Assembly (NCBI GenBank): GCA_041688015.1
Contig: JBDNIY010000017.1
Span: 310,001 to 374,000, forward strand
Source of the DNA: Parvibaculum sp041688015
Lineage (GTDB): Bacteria > Pseudomonadota > Alphaproteobacteria > Parvibaculales > Parvibaculaceae
Reading direction: 5' to 3'
DNA length: 64,000 nucleotides
The translations under genes and the position numbers were made by a program. Under the pieces are notes generated by a model. It worked only from the letters and a program-made list of their open reading frames with translations. It was not told the DNA's origin and searched no databases. Of the stretch, positions 15,725 to 23,838 are shown in pieces. The first letter of the stretch is position 1; every line of letters starts with the position of its first letter.

Positions 15725-15808
15725 GATGTTTCTCCGGCAGAGCAGATGTGACGACAGCATGTCTGAGCGGTTCGCCAGCCAAAAGAATGACAGAGAATTT
15801 TGTGCAAT

Positions 15809-15827
15809 GCAATTGATAATAGTTAGC
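15809..15827 (-). promoter_or_regulatory. Fur-box-like sequence upstream of bfd-bfr
   Basis: GCAATTGATAATAGTTAGC matches the 19-base Fur consensus (GATAATGATAATCATTATC) at 12 of 19 positions by hand alignment, with a solid GATAAT core. It lies about 85 bases upstream of the bfd start. In Alphaproteobacteria, Irr, RirA or Mur can act at related sites, so the regulator is uncertain. Confidence 0.45.
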
Positions 15828-16000
15828 ATTTTCTAGGGACGACCAGAGCACAGGTGGCTGATTTCTGCGCTTTTCCAACGGTGTGCGCGCCCCTGCTCCG
15901 CGACAGATTGACCATCGGGCGCGCAATCATGGGCAGATCGCTCGCAGCCATGCAGAGGCTGAGTTAGGATTTGCTCATTGTGACTGACAGGAGATTGACC

Positions 16001-16564
16001 ATGCGCCGCTTGAAATTTTTGACCGTGCTTGGCTTTGTTGCCTTTGGCCTTGCGGGCGTGCAGGCGGCACAAGCTCAGGATTCCCAGCAGAGCCAAACCT
16101 ACAAAATAGGGAACGTCGAAGTCACCAACCCCTGGGCGCGGCCCAGCACGGGCAAGACAGGGGCGGCCTATTTCACGCTCACGAACCACGGGACGAGCGA
16201 CGACACGCTGGTTTCAGTGGAGAGCGATGCAGCCGCCAAGGTGCAAATCCATGACATGACGATGGACGGCAACATCATGCGGATGCGCAAACTCGCCGCC
16301 CTGCCGTTGCCTGCGGGCAAGAGCGTTAATGTGGCGCCGGGCGGGCTTCACGTCATGTTGATCGGCCTCACCAAGCCCTTGACCGAGGGCGGCAGTATTG
16401 TGATGCATCTGGTGTTTGCCAAGGCAGGCGGCCTTGATGTGGCCGTGCCGGTGCAGATGAAGCCGCCGGTGGCCAGCGCTGCTGCGGGGCACATGATGCC
16501 GGGTCAGATGCCGGCCCAAATGCCGACTATGGGTGAAATGCTCGCTATGCAGCACCCGCACTGA
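16001..16564 (+). CDS. PCuAC-type periplasmic copper chaperone
   Basis: A 187-residue exported protein with a Sec signal peptide (about residues 1-26, ending AQAQ). ATG 16001 is chosen for its AGGAG site. The core begins with VTNPWARPSTGKTGAAYFTL, typical of the PCuAC (DUF461) family, and has the copper-binding set His, Met, Met, then His and Met in VQIHDMTMDGNIMRM and GGLHVML. Family members carry Cu(I) to the CuA or CuB site of cytochrome oxidase. The last 30 residues are Met- and His-rich (GHMMPGQMPAQMPTM and QHPH), giving a second possible copper-binding tail. No oxidase genes are nearby. Confidence 0.88.
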   Translation: MRRLKFLTVLGFVAFGLAGVQAAQAQDSQQSQTYKIGNVEVTNPWARPSTGKTGAAYFTLTNHGTSDDTLVSVESDAAAKVQIHDMTMDGNIMRMRKLAALPLPAGKSVNVAPGGLHVMLIGLTKPLTEGGSIVMHLVFAKAGGLDVAVPVQMKPPVASAAAGHMMPGQMPAQMPTMGEMLAMQHPH

Positions 16565-16912
16565 AGGCCCTGAAACGCCTCAGCTAATCCGTGTGCTGAA
16601 TTGATTTTATGCAAATAATTTTGCAACGCAACATATCATGTTGCGATTGCTCATATTGTTGAGCGACGCCCCTAAGGCGGTTTGCAGAGCTTAAATACGT
16701 GTCAAATTTGCCATACCGAGGGTGAATGTAGTTTGCATCTGTTTTTGCGGGCTAACTGCGCCTTGACACATGGATGCATAGAATGTCGGCTACGAGATGA
16801 GGGATGCTGACTGGCCGGGGGGGCAGTCGAGTGGGGCTTAACATCCATCGATTCAACCTCCCGATCCAGGCTGCAGTTAGTAGAAGCCAAGAGGATCGAG
16901 GAGGATCGCTCA
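16565..16912. other. Intergenic region upstream of the DUF1302 gene
   Basis: No gene is supported in these 348 bases. The region holds a perfect palindrome at 16627-16645, a second small inverted pair (GCTCA/TGAGC at about 16649-16664) and a TTGACA at 16763-16768 that could be a -35 box, though no convincing -10 box is seen at standard spacing. GAGGAGGATC just before 16913 is a strong ribosome-binding site. Confidence 0.5.
16627..16645. promoter_or_regulatory. Palindrome, possible operator
   Basis: CGCAACAT and ATGTTGCG are exact reverse complements with a three-base centre. It lies 268 bases upstream of the DUF1302 start and 63 bases after the copper chaperone stop, with no T-run, so an operator is more likely than a terminator. 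The binding protein is unknown. Confidence 0.4.
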
Positions 16913-19528
16913 ATGATTAATAGAAGCTTGCGAAGGCTGCTTCTAGGTTCCGCCGTTACGGTGGGCCTGGTTGCATCTGCGGGCATGGCACAGGCCGTCG
17001 AATATAATTTCGGTTCTGTGAAATTCAATTTGGACACGACTATCAGCGCTGGCGCATCAATGAATGTCGCCAACACTGACCATAAGTTGTTGCCAACGAG
17101 TAATGGCGGTCCGCTTCAGAGCACCGTGGGCAATGTCAATCTTCCGGCGGGGCTTGCTCCTTCAGATGCTTCCCCGGGCGGCGACGCCGGCATGACCCTG
17201 TTGACTGCGGTCCCAGCGACCACCGGCTCGATCAACACAGATGACGGTCGTTTGAACTTCTCCCGCGGCGATTTGACAAGTGGCGTCGTCAAAATGACGA
17301 ATGATTTGTCAGCAAGCTGGGAGAATTACAAATTCTTCGGTCGTCTGGCGTCTTACTATGACGCTGTACTGTCTAAAGATTCCAGCTACGCGCGTTATGG
17401 CCTGCGGGACGGCAAGGCGGATGCTGCGCGCAACGTCAAGCTTCTCGATTTCTACGTGAGCGCGAATTATAACGTTGGCGACTTGCCGCTAAACGTTCGT
17501 GCTGGTAAGCAGGTCATCAGCTGGGGTGAAAGCACGTTCATCCAGAACGGTATCAACACCTTCAACCCGATTGACGTGGGCGCGGTTCGTCGTCCCGGTG
17601 CTGAGCTCAAGGAATTCTTTATTCCTGTCTGGGCCTTGGACGCCTCAATCGGCCTTCCCCATAATCTTTCGCTGGAAGCTTTCTATCAGTTGAAGTGGGA
17701 TACCTTTGCTATTGACCGTGCCGGTACGCCTTTTGCTGGTTCTGACGTTGCTGCCGTTGGCGGGAACAACAATAACTACTCGTTCCTGACCGGTGGTCCC
17801 GGCGGCAACCTTCTGCGCAATTGCAGCGGTAACAACACCGTATCGAATGCCTTTACGGCGGCTTGGGCGGGTTCTGCCGATCCGTATGCCTCGTATCGCA
17901 ATTGCACCAGTCCCAATGCTCTCAATTACACGCAATATAACAATGGCGTAGCTAACCTTGGCGGGTGGCCAATTGGCAATACCGAAGCCTTGCGTGTCGC
18001 AGCTGGCGATACTTCAGTTATTAAGCGTGACGAAGACCGTTACGCTCGAAACAGCGGTCAATGGGGCGTTGCGGCGCGTTGGTACTCGGAAGATCTGAAT
18101 AACACCGAGTTTGGCCTCTATTTCACCAACACGCATTCGCGTCTGCCGATCGCTAGCGAGAGCGTGACTGTCAATCCGGCCACCACGACTTTCACAAGCT
18201 ATTCTGCGGCAGGTTTGAATTCGTCAAGTACGGGTCGCGGTGCGGCTATGGCGGGCTGCAATGCCGCTTCCGGCGGCGGCACTGCCCAGCCGGGTGCTTT
18301 CTATGGCTTGCCTTTGGGAGCTGGCTTCGGAGGCCCTGTAACGTTGGCGGCGGCTCAGACAATGAACCAGACGTCCACCGATTCTAATGGTATCCTTGCC
18401 GCCGCTACAACTCTGGCGGACAATTTCTACAGTGGCGCTACTGTTGGCACCGTTGTTACGAACCCGGTTGGTTCGCCATTTGCCGGCGGCGTCGTCGGTG
18501 CAGACATTTCCGTTACCTTTGGGGCGGCACAGGGTACCGTCGTCGTTAATAACAACTCGGCACTGCAGGCGGCGATTGTCAACTGCGCCCTAGTTGCTCT
18601 TCAGTCCAACCGTACGCTGGGCACTTCCTTGCTCAATGACGGTGCTGAAATCGTCACGGTGGCTACTGCTACACCGGCACTTGGCCTCTACCTTGAATAT
18701 CCTGAAAATATTCGCATGGTCGGCGCCAGCTTCAATACCACCATCGGTACCTGGGGTGTTCAGGGCGAAACGAGTTATCGCTCCAACGCTCCGGTTCAGT
18801 TGGATACAGACCAGATCACGATTGCGGCTCTGGACTCCACCTGTATCTTTGAACAGATCCTTGGCCTGACAACCATGCAGGGGATCAATGGTCGCGACAC
18901 ACTGCACCGCACTTGTGGGTCGGCAGGTCTTGGGGCCCAGACGTATGACGTCACGGGTTATCAGCGCACTAAGATGTTCACGGCTCAGGTTGGTACGACC
19001 GCGATCTATACCAACTCGAACGCTCTCGTCCACAGCCTTGGTGCTGACGTTGGTATCTTTGTGACCGAAGTTGGTGCGACGTATTTCCCTGATGCGCCAA
19101 GCGAAGTGCATTTTGATCCCAACTTTCCCAATACAACAGTTGGTGGTGTTCGCTGGGGCAATGTCTGCAATGGCGGTACGGATTTGCCGCTTGGTGGCTT
19201 CTTGGCGCTGGCGGAACGTTCTGGTTGCCGTGCCACAAATTCGGCGTGGGGCTACGTGTTGCTGGGTCAGTTGCAGTATAACAACGCCTTTGGCACAGCC
19301 TTCACTCTGTCGCCGACGATGGCCTTCAGCCATGACGTTTCGGGTAATACACCTGCGCCTTACTCGAACTATCGTCAGGGACGCAAGTCGGTCAACCTCG
19401 CGCTTAACGGGTCCTTTCAGAGCAGTTGGAAGGGTGGTATTTCATACACCAACTTCTTTGGTAACGATAAATACAATGACGCCGTTGACCGCGATAACGT
19501 CGCGATCAACATCTCCTATGCATTCTGA
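16913..19528 (+). CDS. DUF1302 outer-membrane beta-barrel protein
   Basis: An 871-residue exported protein. It has a signal peptide of about 28 residues (ending MAQAV), then YNFGSVKFNLDTTISAGASM, the typical first strands of DUF1302 proteins. Many alternating hydrophobic strands follow, with WGESTFIQNGINTFNPIDVG and RRPGAELKEFFIPVW as family-like segments, and the chain ends in a C-terminal phenylalanine (NISYAF) as in barrels assembled by BAM. A Gly/Thr/Asn-rich central insertion (about 430-570) resembles an external loop. DUF1302 proteins travel with DUF1329 and YCF48-like proteins and often an MMPL exporter in bacteria degrading hydrocarbons, steroids or other hydrophobic compounds; no MMPL gene is here. 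A transport role is inferred. Confidence 0.88.
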   Translation: MINRSLRRLLLGSAVTVGLVASAGMAQAVEYNFGSVKFNLDTTISAGASMNVANTDHKLLPTSNGGPLQSTVGNVNLPAGLAPSDASPGGDAGMTLLTAVPATTGSINTDDGRLNFSRGDLTSGVVKMTNDLSASWENYKFFGRLASYYDAVLSKDSSYARYGLRDGKADAARNVKLLDFYVSANYNVGDLPLNVRAGKQVISWGESTFIQNGINTFNPIDVGAVRRPGAELKEFFIPVWALDASIGLPHNLSLEAFYQLKWDTFAIDRAGTPFAGSDVAAVGGNNNNYSFLTGGPGGNLLRNCSGNNTVSNAFTAAWAGSADPYASYRNCTSPNALNYTQYNNGVANLGGWPIGNTEALRVAAGDTSVIKRDEDRYARNSGQWGVAARWYSEDLNNTEFGLYFTNTHSRLPIASESVTVNPATTTFTSYSAAGLNSSSTGRGAAMAGCNAASGGGTAQPGAFYGLPLGAGFGGPVTLAAAQTMNQTSTDSNGILAAATTLADNFYSGATVGTVVTNPVGSPFAGGVVGADISVTFGAAQGTVVVNNNSALQAAIVNCALVALQSNRTLGTSLLNDGAEIVTVATATPALGLYLEYPENIRMVGASFNTTIGTWGVQGETSYRSNAPVQLDTDQITIAALDSTCIFEQILGLTTMQGINGRDTLHRTCGSAGLGAQTYDVTGYQRTKMFTAQVGTTAIYTNSNALVHSLGADVGIFVTEVGATYFPDAPSEVHFDPNFPNTTVGGVRWGNVCNGGTDLPLGGFLALAERSGCRATNSAWGYVLLGQLQYNNAFGTAFTLSPTMAFSHDVSGNTPAPYSNYRQGRKSVNLALNGSFQSSWKGGISYTNFFGNDKYNDAVDRDNVAINISYAF

Positions 19529-19559
19529 TCCGAACGTATAAGAGACATTAAAGATCGAG

Positions 19560-19588
19560 CCCGGCAGTGCTTCCACTGCCGGGTTTTT
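19560..19588 (+). terminator. Rho-independent terminator after DUF1302
   Basis: Ten-base GC-rich stem CCCGGCAGTG / CACTGCCGGG with a CTTC loop followed by five T. It ends the DUF1302 transcript, so the DUF1329 gene needs its own promoter or read-through. Confidence 0.88.
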
Positions 19589-20074
19589 CTTTGGATTTCA
19601 CCCTTGAGCTCGACAGTGGAAACACTGCTGGGGTTTCTCTGAGTCGAAGAGAAATTGCCGTTTCTGCTTTGCCGGAAAAGCTGCGGTTGAATCCAACTTT
19701 TGTTGGCTTGCTGATTGTCTCGCGCGCGCCAAAGAGATAGGCGGAGCCGCCATCATTATTGTTCCGTTGACAGATTAATAAGGCTATGCGTTGTAATGGA
19801 TTGCCCAAATGCGCCATTGCGCAGGCCTTCATTTCAGCCATTGAAGTGGCCCAAAATTTTACATTAAAAATATTTAATGTCTGTGGAACTCAATTCTGGC
19901 TGGTTTGGCCACTTTTAGATGCGCATGAGCCACAGATTGACCACGAATTAGGGTTGCCCGTGTTTGCGACATCTTGCTGTTTTGCAATTATTCCCGCAGA
20001 GTTGGGGAGAGAACCGAACTAAGGCGGAAAATCGTCGAGTTCTGAAAAAAATATATCAAGTGGAGGGAACGTAC
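19589..20074. other. Long intergenic region before DUF1329
   Basis: About 490 bases without a supported gene. A possible promoter has TTGACA at 19767-19772 and TTGTAA at 19791-19796 (18-base spacing). An AT-rich patch lies around 19860. TGGAGGGA at 20061 is the ribosome-binding site of the next gene. Confidence 0.4.
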
Positions 20075-21433
20075 ATGAATAGGACGACCATGTTGGTCTC
20101 CGCCTTTGTGTTCGGCGCACTGAGTAGCAGCGCCTTTGCACAAGTGCCGGATGCACAGGTCAACCGTCTTGGCAATGATCTGACGCCAATCGGTGCTGAA
20201 ATGGCTGGTGAAGGGGATATCCCGGCCTGGACGGGTGGACTGCAGACTGTGCCGAGCAATGTCAGCTACAAACCGGGCGACCATCTTGCCGACCCGTTTG
20301 CCAGCGACCCGATCAAATACACGATCAATGCCGGCAACGTCGCGCAGTATGATGCGGTGGTATCGGCTGGCTATAAGGCCATGATGAAGGCCTACCCAGA
20401 CTACAAGATGAACGTCTATCAGACGCGCCGTAGCTGCGCCTATCCTGACAGCGTATATGCCGCGACCAAGAACAACGCCAAGGTTGGCATACTCAATGGC
20501 GGCGGTTCAGGCGTTGGTAAGGCCATCATGGGCTTCCCGTTCCCGATCCCGAACAATGCCAACGAAATGATCTGGAACCACACGCTGCGTTATCGTGCGT
20601 TCAAGGTCGTGCGTCAGTTTGCTGCCGCGCCTGTGACACGTGGTGGTGATTACACACTTAGCATCGTGCAGGACGAAGCTATTCTTGATTGGTCGAACCC
20701 GGCTCACAAGACGGCTGAAGATCTCGACAACACGTCGATCTACTACATTGCGAACACAATCGCTCCGGCGCGTGAAGCGGGTAACGTGATCCTCGTGCTC
20801 GAAGCCTTGAATGCGACCATCAACGGTGGCCGTCAGGCTTGGCAGTACAGCCCTGGTACACGTCGCGTGCGTCGTGCGCCAAACATCGCCTATGACAACC
20901 CCGGCACGAACTCCGACGGTCTGTCCACATCTGACAGCTTTGATGGTTATAACGGCGCGACTGACCGTTATGACTGGAGGGTCATCGACAAGACACCTAA
21001 TATCATTGCTGCCAATGACTATGTGGCCGAGCACACGCCTTACAAAGATTTTGTGACGCCGCTCCATCTGAACCAGGACAAAATCCGTTACGAACTGCAT
21101 CGGACCTGGAACTTTGAAGCCATCCTGAAGCCGACGACCCGCCACGTCTATGCGCGTCGCGTCTATCACAATGACGAAGATGCATGGGAGATCTCCTCGG
21201 CCGAACTCTACGACGGTCGTGGTCAGCTCTGGCGCGTTCAGGAGCTCCAGCAGGTGCAGCGTTATAACGTGCCGCTCTGTGGGTCTTCTGCCGAAATCGT
21301 CTATGACTTGCAGGCTGGCCGCTATCTCGCGCTTGCCATGCAGAACGAAGAGCCGCCGGTTAACTATTTCGCCGACGAGCTTGATCGCAGCCGTTATACG
21401 CCGAACTCGATTCGTCAGCTTGGCGTGCGCTAA
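20075..21433 (+). CDS. DUF1329 exported protein, partner of DUF1302
   Basis: A 452-residue protein. ATG 20075 is preferred over the longer frame because TGGAGGGA precedes it and it gives a clean signal peptide (residues about 1-21, ending SSAFAQ). Family landmarks are LGNDLTPIGAEMAGEGDIPAW with GG soon after, the YPDYKMNVYQTRR segment, and the C-terminal GRYLALAMQNEE. DUF1329 proteins have a LolA/LppX-like periplasmic fold thought to carry hydrophobic molecules between membranes, and they pair with DUF1302 barrels. A strong hairpin lies after the stop. The substrate may be the compound processed by the downstream acyl-CoA operon, which is inference from context. Confidence 0.88.
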   Translation: MNRTTMLVSAFVFGALSSSAFAQVPDAQVNRLGNDLTPIGAEMAGEGDIPAWTGGLQTVPSNVSYKPGDHLADPFASDPIKYTINAGNVAQYDAVVSAGYKAMMKAYPDYKMNVYQTRRSCAYPDSVYAATKNNAKVGILNGGGSGVGKAIMGFPFPIPNNANEMIWNHTLRYRAFKVVRQFAAAPVTRGGDYTLSIVQDEAILDWSNPAHKTAEDLDNTSIYYIANTIAPAREAGNVILVLEALNATINGGRQAWQYSPGTRRVRRAPNIAYDNPGTNSDGLSTSDSFDGYNGATDRYDWRVIDKTPNIIAANDYVAEHTPYKDFVTPLHLNQDKIRYELHRTWNFEAILKPTTRHVYARRVYHNDEDAWEISSAELYDGRGQLWRVQELQQVQRYNVPLCGSSAEIVYDLQAGRYLALAMQNEEPPVNYFADELDRSRYTPNSIRQLGVR

Positions 21434-21457
21434 AAAAGCGTCTAATGTCTAAGGGTC

Positions 21458-21490
21458 GGGCCTTGGGTAAACCGAGGCCCGGCCTTCTTT
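21458..21490 (+). terminator. Hairpin terminator after DUF1329
   Basis: GGGCCTTGG pairs with CCGAGGCCC (one wobble) around GTAAA, followed by GGCCTTCTTTCTG. The T-run is imperfect, so moderate strength is expected. Confidence 0.7.
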
Positions 21491-21751
21491 CTGTTTAGCG
21501 ATTTGGATGATTGACGTATTTGGGGATTTGGCTGCTTTAGTGCCAAGGGTCTGAAATCCATATTTTTCTTGCAGAAAGGCGACGGCTAAAGCCAGGTTCC
21601 TTAATCTGGTTCCACTGAATGAAACCAACCCGCCATCAGAGCCGGGATAAGAATGAAAGCGTTGCGACCGTTTTTCCGGGGTTTGGCTTGCCGAACATCC
21701 AGATTTGGGGCGCCGCTTGTAACGCAGAGTGCAGGGAGCCTCGGTCACATC

Positions 21752-22834
21752 ATGTTGTCTTCTTTCAAGAGTTTGCCAATCATTGGCAAGAATTCGCCAA
21801 TTATTGGCAAAATCCTATCCGCTACGGCCTTGGCATTTGTCCTTGCCGCAGCACCGCTGGTTTTCAGCTCGCACGCGCGCGCTGCCGAAGCAGCTGACCA
21901 GGATAAAATCGAATATGCCACGCCATCGAAACTGTCGAGCCATGATCTGCTCTTGGCAGCCGCAATGGCTGGCAATCGTTTGGTTGCGGTTGGCCAGTTC
22001 GGCCATGTCGTCTATTCCGACGATGGCGGCAAGACTTGGGTGCAAGCCAAGACCGTTCCGACCCAGGTGACACTCACCTCGGTCTATTTCGTCACCGACA
22101 AGATCGGCTATGCCGGCGGTCACGACAGCACGGTCATCCGCACTGACGACGGCGGCAATACGTGGACGCCGTCCTATCATAACATCGAATCTCAATCGCC
22201 GATCATGTCGGTCTATTTTACTGACGAAAACCATGGATTCGCCATGGGGGCCTTCTCCTTTGTCGTTGAGACAAATGATGGCGGTAAGACTTGGACCCAG
22301 CGCGCCCTGGTCGCAGGGAGCACGGGAGATTCGCATCTCAACAAAGTCTTTGCGACGAACACTGGCACCATCATTGTGGCGGCCGAATTCGGCAAAGTCT
22401 TCCGTTCGACCGATAAGGGCGCGACATTCACGGAAATCCAGACCAGCTATGAAGGTTCGTTCTGGGGTGGTCTGGAGCTTAAAAATGGCTCCGCCCTGAT
22501 CTACGGGATGCGCGGCAATGTCTATCGCTCGAACGATGACGGCCTGACATGGGCAAAGATCAACAGCGGCACCGACAAGTCCGTCGGTGGCAGCTATGAA
22601 CTTGCCGATGGCACCGTCGTGCTTGTCGGGTTGCAGGGCTACATCGGCTATAGCACGGATGGTGGCGAGAACTTCACCGAAGTGACCCGCGCGGACCGTT
22701 TGGGCTATGTCGCAGTTCTGCCAGCAGCCGACCATCAGATCGCGGTGTTTGGCGAGCCGGGCGTTAAATTGCAGCCTGACGATGCCACCAAGGCGGCTGA
22801 CGAAGTGGGCTTCAAATTCAGCACCGGCAGCTAG
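21752..22834 (+). CDS. YCF48-like periplasmic beta-propeller protein
   Basis: About 360 residues, with a signal peptide ending HARA before AEA. The frame opens at 21653, but ATG 21752 gives the better signal peptide and has GGAG upstream; the start is uncertain. The mature protein has six Asp-box/BNR-like turns (DDGGKTW, DDGGNTW, NDGGKTW, TDKGATF, NDDGLTW, TDGGENF) spaced like blades of a YCF48/photosystem II assembly-type propeller. Such proteins accompany DUF1302-DUF1329 pairs and MMPL exporters, possibly as assembly or docking factors. The coding start region contains two tandem palindromes encoding SLPIIGKNSPIIGK. Confidence 0.85.
   Translation: MLSSFKSLPIIGKNSPIIGKILSATALAFVLAAAPLVFSSHARAAEAADQDKIEYATPSKLSSHDLLLAAAMAGNRLVAVGQFGHVVYSDDGGKTWVQAKTVPTQVTLTSVYFVTDKIGYAGGHDSTVIRTDDGGNTWTPSYHNIESQSPIMSVYFTDENHGFAMGAFSFVVETNDGGKTWTQRALVAGSTGDSHLNKVFATNTGTIIVAAEFGKVFRSTDKGATFTEIQTSYEGSFWGGLELKNGSALIYGMRGNVYRSNDDGLTWAKINSGTDKSVGGSYELADGTVVLVGLQGYIGYSTDGGENFTEVTRADRLGYVAVLPAADHQIAVFGEPGVKLQPDDATKAADEVGFKFSTGS
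21773..21810. repeat. Two tandem palindromes near the YCF48-like gene start
   Basis: TTGCCAAT-C-ATTGGCAA (21773-21789) is a perfect palindrome. GCCAAT-T-ATTGGC (21796-21808) is a second one, 21 bases further. Both fall in the signal-peptide codons if translation starts at 21752. They could be operator sites or a small coding duplication (PIIGK twice). Confidence 0.5.
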
Positions 22835-22864
22835 GCGCCGTCGCCCTCCAAAAAAACAAGAAAT

Positions 22865-22894
22865 AAAAACCCCGGCCATCGCGCCGGGGTTTTT
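22865..22894 (+). terminator. Rho-independent terminator after YCF48-like gene
   Basis: ACCCCGGC / GCCGGGGT stem with CATCGC loop, preceded by A-run and followed by five T in total, so it could work in both directions. It separates the export cassette from the acyl-CoA operon. Confidence 0.88.
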
Positions 22895-23013
22895 CATTTG
22901 TGGCAAATTTCTGTGCTGTCAGGCCGCCTAATTCAACGGCGGACTTTTCATCGGCGACGGCACGGGTCACAATCGGCCAAACAAACACGTCTAACGCCGG
23001 GGAGAGTGAGGCC

Positions 23014-23835
23014 ATGTCAGGTGCAACGCACGCCGACCACGAGGTCGATTTCAACCGCTACAACCGCATCAAAGCCAGCCGACAAGGCCGGGTACTGACG
23101 CTGGCGCTGAGCAATCCCGAATTGATGAATGCGGTGGATGGCGAGATGCATCGCGAGCTGTCCTCCATCTTCCTTGATGCAGCAGACGACCGCCATAGCG
23201 ATGTGGTGGTGCTGACGGGCGAAGGCGCGGCTTTTTCAGCAGGCGGTGATCTCAACTGGATGAAGCGATCCTTTGAAGCGGGCGAAAGCGGCCCGAGCGC
23301 CGCGGAAGCCAAGCGCATCATCTTCTCGTTGCTTGATCTTGAAAAGCCGATCATTGCCAAAGTGCGCGGCCCCGCCGTTGGGCTCGGCGCGACGATTGCG
23401 CTGATGTGCGATGTGATCTTTGCGGGCGACACAGCACGCTTTGCCGATCCGCATGTGCGCGCGGGCATTGTGGCTGGCGATGGCGGCGCTATTATCTGGC
23501 CGCAGCTTGTCGGTTATGCGCGCGCTAAGGAATACCTCATGACGGGTGATCCGGTGAAGGCGGGCGAAGCTGAGCGTATCGGCCTCATCAATCACGTTGT
23601 CGCGGACGCTGAACTTGACCAACACGTCGATGCCTTTGCCGCGCGTCTTGCCGCGGGCGCGACGCTGGCGATCAAATATTCAAAGGTCGCCGTTAACATC
23701 GGCTTGAAGCAATTGGCACACTCGATCCTCGATGCCTCCATCGCCTATGAGATGCAAACCTTTGCCACCGAGGATCATCGCGAAGCGGTTAGATCGTTTC
23801 TGGAAAAACGCCCTGCCAAATTTACGGGACGCTGA
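23014..23835 (+). CDS. Enoyl-CoA hydratase/isomerase family protein
   Basis: A 273-residue crotonase-fold protein. ATG 23014 is preferred over the longer frame (22900), which would run through the promoter region. It shows the oxyanion-hole segments GEGAAFSAGGDLNWM and VRGPAVGLGATIALMCDV, then FADPHVRAGIVAGDGGAIIW, a form in which the second catalytic Glu of classical hydratases is not obvious. The end, SFLEKRPAKFTGR, is typical of the family. It heads a five-gene operon with acyl-CoA dehydrogenases and an SDR. It may hydrate or isomerise an unusual enoyl-CoA. Confidence 0.88.
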   Translation: MSGATHADHEVDFNRYNRIKASRQGRVLTLALSNPELMNAVDGEMHRELSSIFLDAADDRHSDVVVLTGEGAAFSAGGDLNWMKRSFEAGESGPSAAEAKRIIFSLLDLEKPIIAKVRGPAVGLGATIALMCDVIFAGDTARFADPHVRAGIVAGDGGAIIWPQLVGYARAKEYLMTGDPVKAGEAERIGLINHVVADAELDQHVDAFAARLAAGATLAIKYSKVAVNIGLKQLAHSILDASIAYEMQTFATEDHREAVRSFLEKRPAKFTGR

Positions 23836-23838
23836 ACG

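Noticed and set aside
16763..16790. Complete promoter upstream of DUF1302
   Set aside because: TTGACA is present, but no acceptable -10 box is found at 16-19 bases, so only a note is given.
17760..19470. CRISPR-like or tandem repeats in the DUF1302 gene
   Set aside because: No regular direct repeats with unique spacers are visible; the Gly/Asn-rich stretches are barrel loops.
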